From positions 1 through 64,000 of the forward strand of contig NZ_JACVMX010000006.1 in NCBI RefSeq assembly GCF_014530035.1: a stretch of DNA of 64,000 bases, in the 5' to 3' direction. The notes under the pieces are model-generated. The model was given only the letters and a program-made list of their open reading frames with translations. It searched no databases and was not told the origin of the DNA. The position numbers and the translations under genes were made by a program. The DNA comes from Leucobacter sp. cx-328. GTDB lineage: Bacteria > Actinomycetota > Actinomycetes > Actinomycetales > Microbacteriaceae. Within the stretch, counting starts at the first letter, position 1. Each line of letters starts with the position of its first letter. This document shows, one piece after another, positions 17,680 to 25,864 of this stretch.

Positions 17680-19171
17680 TCTTCTGCTCTGAACGCCAGA
17701 ACGCCTGAGCAGCGTTGAACTCTGACTCGATCTCGGGGTCGCGCTTGCGCGTAGCCAAGCTCACAACGATGGCGGTGAGCATGGCGAGAACGAATGCTGG
17801 CAGCAACTCGTATAGGCCTGTGTTCAGCGCCTTCCAAATGAAGACGGTCGCAGTACCAACGATCATGGCTGCGAGTGCACCCCAAGTCGTGAGTTTGCGC
17901 CAGTACAGGCTGAGTAGCATGACGGGGCCGAAGGCAGCTCCGAAGCCGGCCCACGCGAACCCAACGAGCGCGAGAATTGAGTCGCTCGGTGAGAATGCCA
18001 GTGCGCCAGCGATGACCGCGATGAGGAGCACTCCGAGGCGACCAAAGTTCAGCAGCACCTTTTCACTCGGTGCAGGCTTACTGATGAGACGGTAGATGTC
18101 TTCGACGATGGCCGATGAGCACACGAGGAGCTGACTCGACAGCGTGCTCATGATTGCAGCAAGTACGGCAGCAAGGACGAGACCCGCGACGAGGGGATGG
18201 AGCAGCGTCTGCGCGAGCAACAGCACGATCGTCTCAGGGTTGGTGGGAGCTCCACCAAAGACATCGAAGTATGCGATCGCGACCAGTCCGGCCGAAAGCG
18301 CACCAGCGAGCGAGAGGAACTGCCAGCTCGTGCCGATGAGGCGTGCGCTCTTCGCCTCGGCGGGGGAGCGGAGCGCCATGAAGCGAATGACAATGTGGGG
18401 CTGACCGAAGTAGCCGAGGCCCCATGCGAGACCGGAGAGAATGACAAGAACGACCGCGGTGGTGGTCATGTCTGATCCGCCGAAAATTGAGAGATTGCCG
18501 GGGCTGACAGCGTGCACGAGCGAGGCGGTCTCGCCGAGGCCACCGATGTTGATGATGGCGATGACCGGGACAACGATGAGGGCAGTCACCATCATGAGAC
18601 CCTGCACCACGTCAGTGAGTGAAGCACCGAGGAAGCCGCCGAAGAGCGTGTACACCAGGGTAACGGCCGTGATGAGCAGAACGCCGGTGACATAGTTGCC
18701 GCCGAACGCGCTCTCAAAGAAGACACCTCCGGCAACAATGCCAGACGACGCGTAGAGCGTGAAGAACACCAGAATGATTGCGCTCGAGACGAGGCGCAGT
18801 AGGTGCGATTTGTCACGCAGACGGTTCTCGAAATAGCTCGGGATGGTGATCGAGTTTTTTGCCACCTCGCTGTACGCGCGCAGTCGCGGGGCAACCAGGC
18901 GCCAGTTGAGGTACGAACCGATGAGCAAGCCAACCGCGATCCAGCCTTCGATGAGGCCGGTCGCATAGATCGCGCCGGGGAGACCCATAATGAGCCAACC
19001 CGACATATCTGAGGCGCCGGCGCTCAGTGCGGCGACCCACGACGGCAGCCCGCGACCGGCGAGCATGTACCCCTCATGACTGTTGGTGCGGCGAAACGCG
19101 ATGAACCCAATAAAGAGCAACACCGCGAAGTACGCACCAAGCGCAATGTAGAGGAACAGCTGATCCGACAA
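17663..19171 (-). CDS. putP: sodium/solute (proline-type) symporter
   Basis: This is a member of the sodium:solute symporter family, about 502 residues with roughly 13 membrane helices, close to PutP in length. Conserved SSS motifs include AGRGLPSWVAALSAGASDMSGWLIMGLPG near residues 38-66 and GLGYFGQPHIVIRFMA in the middle. I place the start at the TTG (complement of 19169-19171), because AAAGGA lies 7-12 bases upstream and the protein then begins at SDQLFLYIALG, the family N-terminus. The frame extends far upstream without conserved sequence. Proline is the most likely substrate, but other solutes are possible. It is convergent with the FHA gene. Confidence 0.88.
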   Translation of the reverse strand: MSDQLFLYIALGAYFAVLLFIGFIAFRRTNSHEGYMLAGRGLPSWVAALSAGASDMSGWLIMGLPGAIYATGLIEGWIAVGLLIGSYLNWRLVAPRLRAYSEVAKNSITIPSYFENRLRDKSHLLRLVSSAIILVFFTLYASSGIVAGGVFFESAFGGNYVTGVLLITAVTLVYTLFGGFLGASLTDVVQGLMMVTALIVVPVIAIINIGGLGETASLVHAVSPGNLSIFGGSDMTTTAVVLVILSGLAWGLGYFGQPHIVIRFMALRSPAEAKSARLIGTSWQFLSLAGALSAGLVAIAYFDVFGGAPTNPETIVLLLAQTLLHPLVAGLVLAAVLAAIMSTLSSQLLVCSSAIVEDIYRLISKPAPSEKVLLNFGRLGVLLIAVIAGALAFSPSDSILALVGFAWAGFGAAFGPVMLLSLYWRKLTTWGALAAMIVGTATVFIWKALNTGLYELLPAFVLAMLTAIVVSLATRKRDPEIESEFNAAQAFWRSEQKSADQA

Positions 19172-19442
19172 GCCGGATTCCTTTCGTTGACCACCAAGAA
19201 ACAGGCGAAACCTATCTATAACTCTATTCCCCCTGTAAATTCGGGCCATTCTCTTGTGACTCTGCACAGTTCTCAGGTAATCCACTGTTTTACGGCGCAC
19301 ACTGAATTCACCCGTGCAGGGCTCAACAGGGCGCTCGCAGTTGAAGACACGCCCGCTTCTCGAGCCGTGCGTCACTCTTTGGCAGCAGGCGTAATGTGAG
19401 AACTGCAACGAAGCCACCCGGAATCTCGAGGAGAGTGACCGT

Positions 19443-20159
19443 ATGAAGACGATCAGCTACAACCTGCGTAAGAACCGTGCCGCGTGCGAACTGCACGATC
19501 TGGTCGACGCACATGACGCTGACGTACTTTGCCTGCAAGAAGCTGACGCGATGACGCTTCCAGAGCGTCTCGGCAAGCTCAAGCTCGTGCATGCCACCGA
19601 AAAGAACCGCCTTGGCCTTGCGATGTACGTTGATAGCGAGCGATTCCACGTTCGTGAGTCACGCACCTTCCAGCTGAAGAAGTCGATGCATGATCGCGTG
19701 CTCGCGCCGGCTCACGAGCGTCTGCTTGGCGTGCACATGCACGACTTTGAGCGCGACTCCGATGTCGTCGCCGCGTCTTTCCACGCCGCTCCGCTCACCG
19801 CGCTGAATTCGCTGCGTCGCAGCCAGATTCATGCGGCACTCGCGCAGCTGCGCACCTTCGGTCACGGCCTTCCCGTGCTCATGGTGGGCGACTACAACTA
19901 CCCGGTATTCAAGAAGCGCCTCGACACCGAAATGCGCGACACCGGGTACAACCTCAATCTCAGTGACAAGCGTACGTACACGCGATACGGCATGTTCCGT
20001 GGGCACTTCGACTTCGCGACCTCGTCTGGCTTTGACGTTGCAAGCGTGCAGACCCTTGGCCGCGGCACCTCAGACCACCTACCGATCATGGTGACCTCGC
20101 TCATCAACGAGCCCATCGTGTTCGCTGATCGTCCTGAGCGCAAGCTTCAGCTCGTCTAG
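19443..20159 (+). CDS. EEP-superfamily phosphoesterase/nuclease
   Basis: The protein has 238 residues of the endonuclease/exonuclease/phosphatase fold, which hydrolyses phosphodiester or phosphomonoester bonds with a metal ion. Motifs are SYNLRKN at the N-terminus, the metal-binding Glu in LQEAD (E33), GDYNYP in the middle and GTSDHLPI near the end. There is no signal peptide or membrane helix, so it is cytoplasmic. GAGGAGAG precedes the ATG. It is a lone gene closed by a very long hairpin. The substrate (nucleic acid, lipid or other) cannot be told from sequence. Confidence 0.88.
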   Translation: MKTISYNLRKNRAACELHDLVDAHDADVLCLQEADAMTLPERLGKLKLVHATEKNRLGLAMYVDSERFHVRESRTFQLKKSMHDRVLAPAHERLLGVHMHDFERDSDVVAASFHAAPLTALNSLRRSQIHAALAQLRTFGHGLPVLMVGDYNYPVFKKRLDTEMRDTGYNLNLSDKRTYTRYGMFRGHFDFATSSGFDVASVQTLGRGTSDHLPIMVTSLINEPIVFADRPERKLQLV

Positions 20160-20173
20160 CCGACGACACACAC

Positions 20174-20232
20174 AAACACCTCGGGTGACTGATCCTCCGC
20201 ATAGCGGCGCGGATCAGTCACCCGAGGTGTTT
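20174..20232. terminator. bidirectional terminator, 22-bp perfect stem
   Basis: Two perfectly complementary 22-base arms surround a 15-base loop. The outer ends read AAACACC and GGTGTTT, which give A/T tails in both directions. It lies between the convergent EEP phosphoesterase gene and the PhnX-like gene. Confidence 0.88.
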
Positions 20233-20263
20233 CTCTGTGGTGCGGGAGTGACCCGCCAGCTGT

Positions 20264-20986
20264 CTACAGTCCGAGGCGTGCGGGAATCTCGGCGACAGAC
20301 TCGATAACTTCGGCAGTACGCGGAGCCGAATCACACAAATCTGCGAAGTCCGTACGCTGCAGTTCGCCCGTCAACACACCAAACGTCAGCGATGCGCCCG
20401 AGTTGATGCCAGCCTGCACGTCGACGAGAGTGTCGCCTGCTGCGAGTACCGTGGAGACGTCGTGCACGTTGGTGGCCTCCATCGCGCGGTGGATCATGTA
20501 GGGCGCGGGGCGCCCCTCGGCGACCTCGTCACCGCAGATGAGCGCATCGATCACGACAGCGCTCGCCGCAGCACCCTCAGCATCAGCACCAACAACCCAA
20601 CCGATCTCGTTGAGAATCCCGGTCGCGATGTCGCGCGAGAAACCGGTCGTCAGGGCAACCTGCAGCCCTGCGCTGCGCAGCTGCGTGATGGCCTCGGGAA
20701 CGCCCGGAAGGGGGGTGGGCGGCTGCGCCGCATACTTCTCAGCCAGGATCGCACGGAATCGGTCGTATGCCTGGGGCACCCGATCCGCCGGCGTGAAGGG
20801 ATCGCCGCCACCGAGCTCGATGAGTGCGGTGATCGCCGCGCGCTTTTCGGTGCCCATCCAGGTCTGCAGATCGGCCGGCGAGACGGTGACGCCGGTCTCC
20901 TCGACGGCCTCGCGGAGCGCGTCGTAGACCGCGCCGCCGTCGTTGATGGTGGTTCCTGCCATGTCGAATACGGCGAGGGTAATCAT
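20264..20986 (-). CDS. PhnX-like phosphonatase (HAD family)
   Basis: The protein has 240 residues and is close to phosphonoacetaldehyde hydrolase, which splits phosphonoacetaldehyde into acetaldehyde and phosphate. The HAD nucleophile is D8 in FDMAGTT (PhnX has DWAGTT). The cap-domain MGTEK places K48 at the position of the Schiff-base lysine of PhnX, and AAGDTLVDVQAGINSG is the distal HAD motif. AAGGAG precedes the ATG. It shares a transcript with the GntR regulator (42-base gap) and lies opposite an FAD oxidoreductase that could make its aldehyde substrate. Homologues in this clade are often labelled phosphonatase-like because activity is not proven for all of them. Confidence 0.85.
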   Translation of the reverse strand: MITLAVFDMAGTTINDGGAVYDALREAVEETGVTVSPADLQTWMGTEKRAAITALIELGGGDPFTPADRVPQAYDRFRAILAEKYAAQPPTPLPGVPEAITQLRSAGLQVALTTGFSRDIATGILNEIGWVVGADAEGAAASAVVIDALICGDEVAEGRPAPYMIHRAMEATNVHDVSTVLAAGDTLVDVQAGINSGASLTFGVLTGELQRTDFADLCDSAPRTAEVIESVAEIPARLGL

Positions 20987-21028
20987 TCGGGAGTGCTCCT
21001 TAAACGGTGAACGATTGAGATGATGAAG

Positions 21029-21778
21029 TCAGATGGCGCTCTGCCTGGTGAAGGCGGTGCGGTGCTCGGCGCTGTTCTCGATGACGAACGTCGCCATCGC
21101 AGGGAGGTAGCGGTCGTCTGCGGTTTCGATGATCCGCCCAGTGCTGTCGTACGCAATGCGGCGCACGCGCAAGAGCGGAGAGCCAGGATCGATGGAGAGT
21201 CGCTCACACTCGAGCGGCGGTGCAGCAATTGCGTCGATCGTGTGCCTGGCGCGGATCGGCACAACGCCCAAGCTCAGCAGGTGCTGGTAGATGGATCCGG
21301 CGTTGAGGTCGGCCGTGAGTAAGCTCTGGCCGATTTCGTATGGGTAGATGGAACGCTCGAGCATGGCTGGGCGGCCGTTGAGCAACCGCACGCGAATGAT
21401 CTCGACGATGGTGTCGCCCGGCTCGATCTGTAGCTCGCGTGCGATTTCGTCTGGGGCGGGACGCGCCTCCTGGGTGACGACCTGCTGTCCGGGGGTGAGC
21501 CCGAGCTCGCGTGCCCACTCGGTAAACGACAAGAACGTATCGAACGATTGGGTGGGCGCCGTGCGCTGAACCCGGGGTGGAGCGCCACGGCGGCCGATGA
21601 TCATGCCCTCCGACCGGAGCGCCGCGAGTGCCTGCCGCACCGGGCCGCGCGAGGTGCCGAATTCGGCGACGAGTGCTTTCTCGCTCGGCACGCGATCGCC
21701 AGGCTGCCAGAGGCCGGTGCGGATGCGCCGTGCCATCTCGTCATACAGCTGCGCATGCAGGGGGGAATGGTCAGTCAT
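21029..21778 (-). CDS. GntR/UTRA transcription regulator of phosphonate genes
   Basis: The protein has 249 residues. The N-terminal winged HTH contains GLWQPGDRVPSEKALVAEFGTSRGPVRQALAAL (about 18-50), and a UTRA ligand-binding domain follows (EIIRVRLLNGRPAMLERSIYPYEI onward), giving the HutC subfamily. I use the ATG ending at 21778 (MTDHSPLHAQ); earlier in-frame starts run into the operator region. It is followed by the PhnX-like gene on the same strand and faces the FAD oxidoreductase and phnDCE across a 165-base gap holding two related operator-like sites. A phosphonate ligand and autoregulation are inferred from this arrangement. Confidence 0.9.
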   Translation of the reverse strand: MTDHSPLHAQLYDEMARRIRTGLWQPGDRVPSEKALVAEFGTSRGPVRQALAALRSEGMIIGRRGAPPRVQRTAPTQSFDTFLSFTEWARELGLTPGQQVVTQEARPAPDEIARELQIEPGDTIVEIIRVRLLNGRPAMLERSIYPYEIGQSLLTADLNAGSIYQHLLSLGVVPIRARHTIDAIAAPPLECERLSIDPGSPLLRVRRIAYDSTGRIIETADDRYLPAMATFVIENSAEHRTAFTRQSAI

Positions 21779-21787
21779 GGCAGCCAG

Positions 21788-21816
21788 CATACGAGTTGTA
21801 TGTACTGCTTTTCGGG
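21788..21816. promoter_or_regulatory. operator-like site in front of the GntR gene
   Basis: The site contains the palindrome CATAC-GAGTT-GTATG (21788-21802). Overlapping it is a 24-base element (21793-21816) that matches the site at 21905-21928 in 18 of 24 positions. It begins 9 bases upstream of the GntR start codon, which suits autoregulation. Confidence 0.5.
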
Positions 21817-21902
21817 TCGTAACGGTGACGTGAAGGTGAACGAAAAGTGACGGAATTTCAGCCGAATATGGCCACAATGAACGCCTCGCAAACAGTGTTC
21901 CA

Positions 21903-21924
21903 AAAAGTTGTCATGACTACTTTT
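21903..21924. promoter_or_regulatory. near-perfect palindromic operator in front of the FAD oxidoreductase
   Basis: This is a 22-base palindrome of the form AAAAGT-n-GTCATGAC-n-ACTTTT, symmetric in 20 of 22 positions. It is followed by CGGG, as is the partner site at 21793-21816. It lies 19 bases upstream of the ATG at 21944 and is probably bound by the divergently encoded GntR/UTRA protein. Confidence 0.6.
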
Positions 21925-21943
21925 CGGGGCGCATGATCGAACC

Positions 21944-23089
21944 ATGATCACCACGAACCAGCCGGAACACGTCGTCATTGTCGGCGCCGGCATCATCGGC
22001 CTCGGCCACGCAGTTGCTGCGCTTGATGCGGGCTACCGCGTCACCGTCCTTGAGCAGGATCACGCTGCGGTACTTGCGAGCGTGCGCAACTTCGGCCACG
22101 TCTGCGCTTCGGTGCAGGCGGGAGAGCTCGGCGAGCTCGCCCAGGAGAGCCTGCCGATTTGGCTCAGCCTCGCTGAGCGGGCTGGCGTTGAAGCACGCCG
22201 CTCGGGAACGCTCGCTGTTGCGCGCACCGAAGCCGAAGAAGCTGTGCTGCAGGAACTCATCACTGAGCGTGCACCAGCTGGGGCTCGCCTGCTCACGGGT
22301 GCAGAGGTCAGTGATCAACTTCACCTCGATCGTTCGGTGTTCAAGCCCGTGCACGTTGCTGGCGCGCTGTTGCCGAGTGACGTGACCGCTGATCCGCGCA
22401 CTGCCGTCGCTCGCATTGCCGCGTGGGTGGCTGCTCACGAGCGCGGTGAGGTGCTGTTCGGTACGACGGTATTCGGTGCGGATCAGTCAGGAGCGCACGT
22501 CACGGTCGCCACGAATCGCGGTGACATCGTCGCGGATCGCGTGGTCATCGCAGCGGGCCACCTTGTGGGGCGCCTGTTCCCCGAACTTGCAGAGCAGCAC
22601 GCGGTGCGCGAGTGCGTGCTCCAGATGACCCGCGTGCGCGCCCCGCACAGCATGGGGCTCGGCCCGGCAGTGCTCACCGGCACCTCGATGCTGCGGTACG
22701 GAGCTTTCGCGGGGCCAGCTGCAGATGCGCTGCGCGCTGAGATGCAGGCGAACCGCCGCGACCTCATTGAGATCGACGCGAACGCGATGTTCACGCAGCA
22801 GGCAGATGGCACGCTCCTCGTCGGTGATTCGCACGAGAGCTTCGCTTCTGCACCGCCGTTCCTGCGCGAGGCCTGGACCGAGCTGCTGCTCGCAGAGGCC
22901 GCGCACGTGCTCGGCGCTGAGCGCCTCGAAGTAGTCGAGCGCTGGCAGGGTATCTACGCGACGAGCGCGAAGCAAGACATCTTGCGCGCGACTCCCGCGC
23001 CCGGCATCGACGTTGTCTCGCTCACGACTGGCGTTGGCATGACCGTCGGCCTCGGCCTTGGCGCACGCACGATCGCGAGCTGGCAGTAG
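21944..23089 (+). CDS. FAD-dependent amine oxidoreductase of phosphonate catabolism
   Basis: The protein has 381 residues of the DAO/glycine-oxidase family. The dinucleotide-binding motif is VVIVGAGIIGLGHAVAAL at about 8-25, and the C-terminal FAD segment is VVSLTTGVGMTVGLGLGA. It matches the family repeatedly found beside PhnX-like hydrolases. Some members of that family have been shown to oxidise 2-aminoethylphosphonate or its N-methyl derivatives to phosphonoacetaldehyde. Here it is divergent from a PhnX-like hydrolase and heads phnDCE, so the same role is likely. The exact amine substrate is not readable from the sequence. There is no strong ribosome-binding site before the ATG. Confidence 0.85.
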   Translation: MITTNQPEHVVIVGAGIIGLGHAVAALDAGYRVTVLEQDHAAVLASVRNFGHVCASVQAGELGELAQESLPIWLSLAERAGVEARRSGTLAVARTEAEEAVLQELITERAPAGARLLTGAEVSDQLHLDRSVFKPVHVAGALLPSDVTADPRTAVARIAAWVAAHERGEVLFGTTVFGADQSGAHVTVATNRGDIVADRVVIAAGHLVGRLFPELAEQHAVRECVLQMTRVRAPHSMGLGPAVLTGTSMLRYGAFAGPAADALRAEMQANRRDLIEIDANAMFTQQADGTLLVGDSHESFASAPPFLREAWTELLLAEAAHVLGAERLEVVERWQGIYATSAKQDILRATPAPGIDVVSLTTGVGMTVGLGLGARTIASWQ

Positions 23090-23182
23090 CCGGCCGCGCT
23101 CGCCTGCAGCGGCCAACACCCCACCCACAGACTTTCTGACTTTCCGTTTTTACTCACATTTCAATTACTCCCAAGGAGAATC

Positions 23183-24094
23183 GTGAAGAAATTTACCCTC
23201 GCTGCAACCGCGGCGATCACCCTGCTCGGTCTCGGCCTGACCGGCTGCTCGTCGGCTTCCGAAGACACCGCAAGCGCTGAGTCGGTGACCTGCCCCGGCG
23301 GCCAGATCCGCTTCGGCGTGCTGCCCTACGAGGATCCCGAAGCGCTCGAGCCCGCGTACCGTCTGCTCGCAGACGCGCTCTCGGAGAAGCTCGATTGCCC
23401 GGTCGAGGTGCAGATCACCGAGGACTACGCGGCAGAGGTTCTCGCAATGGAAAATGATCAGCTCGAGATTGCACAGTTCGGCCCCCTCGGCTTCGTCTTC
23501 GCAAACGAGCGTGCCGGCGCAACCGCACTCGCATCGTTCGGTGACGCAGAGGGCCAGCCCACCACCTACACCGGTGGCATCTGGGTTCCTAAGGATTCGC
23601 CGGTCAAGACCATCGAAGATCTCAAGGGCAAGACCCTCGCGCTCGGCAGCCCCGGTTCGACCTCGGGCGACGCACTGCCGATGTCGGCGCTCGTCGACGC
23701 GGGTATCGACGCTGACGTGCAGTGGGACTACGCTGGCGGCCACCCCGAGGCACTCCTTGCGCTCGTGAATGGCACCGTCGACGCGGCGCAGATCAACTCG
23801 CAGACCCTCGCCACCGCAACCGAGGCAGGCACCTTCGATCCCGCAGGCTACCGCCAGGTGTGGGAGTCGGAAGAGATCCCGAACGACCCGGTCACCGTGC
23901 GCAGCAACCTGCCGCAGGAATTCCAGGACGCCGTAAAGGACGCACTGCTCGGCCTCGACTCGGCAGATGTTGCCAAGGTGAGCAAGTTCCTCGGTGTTGA
24001 TCCCGCTGGCCCCATGATCGAGGTCACTAACGACACCTACAAGCCCCTCTTCGATCTCGCTGAGACGATGAACCTCACTGAGAAGGACGTATAA
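23183..24094 (+). CDS. phnD: phosphonate ABC transporter, substrate-binding lipoprotein
   Basis: The protein has 303 residues with a signal peptide and the lipobox LTGC (C24), so it should be lipid-anchored outside the membrane. The mature part carries the PhnD family core IRFGVLPYEDPE, LEIAQFGPLGFVFANE and LGSPGSTSGDALPM. It binds a phosphonate and delivers it to PhnE. The GTG start at 23183 is supported by AAGGAGA six bases upstream. It follows the FAD oxidoreductase by 93 bases and precedes phnC by 3 bases. Confidence 0.92.
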   Translation: MKKFTLAATAAITLLGLGLTGCSSASEDTASAESVTCPGGQIRFGVLPYEDPEALEPAYRLLADALSEKLDCPVEVQITEDYAAEVLAMENDQLEIAQFGPLGFVFANERAGATALASFGDAEGQPTTYTGGIWVPKDSPVKTIEDLKGKTLALGSPGSTSGDALPMSALVDAGIDADVQWDYAGGHPEALLALVNGTVDAAQINSQTLATATEAGTFDPAGYRQVWESEEIPNDPVTVRSNLPQEFQDAVKDALLGLDSADVAKVSKFLGVDPAGPMIEVTNDTYKPLFDLAETMNLTEKDV

Positions 24095-24097
24095 CCC

Positions 24098-24943
24098 GTG
24101 AGTCTCGCCGCACCCCACGCGACCGGTATCGCCGCACTGCCCGACACCGCATCGCACACGACCGCAGAAGCTGCAGGCGCACTGAGCGCAGGCGCACACG
24201 GCGCAGCCGAGGTGCTCCTCGACGTGCAGGCCATCTCGAAGAGCTTCGGTGACCGCGTCGTGCTCAAGGACATGAGCATGCGTGTGCACGCCGGTGAAGT
24301 GGTGGCCTTCCTCGGAGCCAACGGCTCTGGCAAGTCCACCACCCTCCGCGCGGTCAATGGCCTCATCGAGGCCGATTCCGGCGATATCGAAATCGCTGGG
24401 GTGCGGCTCAACGAGGCGAGCGCGCAGCGTCGTGCTGAAGCGCGTCGTACGGCCGCCACGGTCTTCCAGAAGATCCACCTCGTGCAGCGCCGAACGGTGC
24501 TGCAGAACGTCTGCGCTGGCGGCCTCTCGCGCATTCCGCAGTGGCGGTCCGTGCCAGCGCTGTTCCCAGAAGATCTCAAGCAAGAAGCCATGGTCTGCCT
24601 GGAGCGTGTGGGATTGGCGGATCGCGCCCACGACCGCGCAGGCAGCCTCTCCGGCGGCCAACAGCAGCGCGTGGCCATCGCCCGCGCCCTCTGCCAGCGT
24701 CCCCGCATGATTCTTGCTGATGAGCCGGTATCGGCGCTCGACCCCAAGGCGGCAGACGACGTCATGTCGCTCCTGCACGAACTCGCTGTCGAAGAGGGGC
24801 TCGGCGTTGCAGCGGTGCTGCACCAGCCGCAGCTGGCCCGCAAGTACGCGCACCGTGTTATCGGATTGCGCGACGGTGCCCTCGTCTTCGACAAGCCCAC
24901 CGACACCATCGACGATGCCGAACTCGCATCGCTCTACATCTAA
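24098..24943 (+). CDS. phnC: phosphonate ABC transporter, ATP-binding protein
   Basis: The protein has 281 residues. An Ala/His-rich N-terminal stretch of about 40 residues precedes the ABC domain. Walker A is GANGSGKST (about 70-78), the signature is LSGGQQQRVAIARAL, and Walker B is MILADEPVSALDP. It powers PhnE-mediated uptake. The GTG start is 3 bases after phnD, and the stop is 9 bases before phnE. The N-terminal extension is not needed for the ABC fold and could mark a start further downstream. Confidence 0.93.
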   Translation: MSLAAPHATGIAALPDTASHTTAEAAGALSAGAHGAAEVLLDVQAISKSFGDRVVLKDMSMRVHAGEVVAFLGANGSGKSTTLRAVNGLIEADSGDIEIAGVRLNEASAQRRAEARRTAATVFQKIHLVQRRTVLQNVCAGGLSRIPQWRSVPALFPEDLKQEAMVCLERVGLADRAHDRAGSLSGGQQQRVAIARALCQRPRMILADEPVSALDPKAADDVMSLLHELAVEEGLGVAAVLHQPQLARKYAHRVIGLRDGALVFDKPTDTIDDAELASLYI

Positions 24944-24952
24944 GGAGTCCCC

Positions 24953-25864
24953 GTGCTGACTACTGCACCTGAGCAGCCCGTACCCGCAGCCGCAATTGCT
25001 GGGGCTCCCGTCGCCGGTGCGCCCACAGGCACCACCGGTGGCAAGAACGGCGGCAACCGCGCTCGCCGCATGGATGTGCCTCGCGATCCGCGCGCCACCG
25101 GCCGCGCCACCTCGTGGGTGACGCTCGCGGTCGTGCTGCTCGCGCTGCACTGGTTTGCCTTCCAGGCAACCGACTTCCGTGTCGATGCGCTGGTCACCGG
25201 CGCAAACGGTATGGCCCGGTTTATCAGCGAGGCGTTCCCGCCTGACTTGTCCTCTGAAACGCTCGTCAAGGGCATCGAAGGTGCGCTCACGACGCTCTGG
25301 ATCGGTCTGCTCGGCACGACACTGTCGGTTCCGTTCGCGCTGCTACTCGCGGTCTTCGCCGCCCGCACCACGACCCCCAACGCCTTCATGTACCAGGCTG
25401 CACGCGGTATTCTCTCGTTCTTCCGCGCAGTGCCCGACATCGTCTTCGCCCTCATCTTCGTGACCGCGGTGGGCCTTGGCCCCTTCGCAGGTGTTCTCGC
25501 GCTGATTTGCCACAACACCGGTGTCATGGGCAAGCTTTGGGCAGAAGCGATGGAAGACATTGATCCCGGCCCTGAGCAGGCGCTCCGTACCGCGGGTGCA
25601 TCGCGTTGGCAGGTCGTGTCGAACGCGACCATCCCCAGCGTGCTACCGCAGCTCACCGGACTGCTGCTCTACCGCTTCGATGTGAACGTACGTTCGTCGC
25701 TCGTGCTCGGTCTCGTTGGCGCCGGCGGTATCGGCCTCCTCATTAACAAGGCGATCAAGACCTTCCAGTTCGACGAGATGCTCACCTACCTCATCATCAT
25801 CCTTATTGTGATTGTGGCGGTTGACTTGCTCTCGGGGTGGATCCGAAAGCGTCTCCAGCAGTAG
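24953..25864 (+). CDS. phnE: phosphonate ABC transporter, permease
   Basis: The protein has 303 residues and about six membrane helices, with the permease coupling loop EAMEDIDPGPEQALRTAGASRWQ (EAA-type) near residues 200-222. The N-terminus is Ala/Pro/Gly-rich and cytoplasmic. It forms the channel for PhnDC. The GTG start lies just after AAGGAG at the end of phnC. Its last 62 bases overlap the 3' end of hemA, which is encoded on the other strand. Confidence 0.92.
   Translation: MLTTAPEQPVPAAAIAGAPVAGAPTGTTGGKNGGNRARRMDVPRDPRATGRATSWVTLAVVLLALHWFAFQATDFRVDALVTGANGMARFISEAFPPDLSSETLVKGIEGALTTLWIGLLGTTLSVPFALLLAVFAARTTTPNAFMYQAARGILSFFRAVPDIVFALIFVTAVGLGPFAGVLALICHNTGVMGKLWAEAMEDIDPGPEQALRTAGASRWQVVSNATIPSVLPQLTGLLLYRFDVNVRSSLVLGLVGAGGIGLLINKAIKTFQFDEMLTYLIIILIVIVAVDLLSGWIRKRLQQ

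Noticed and set aside
23165-25150. 661-residue open frame antisense to phnD-phnC-phnE
   Set aside because: The opposite strand has three well-defined transporter genes; this frame has shadow-like composition (many Cys, His, Arg, Gly) and no start context.
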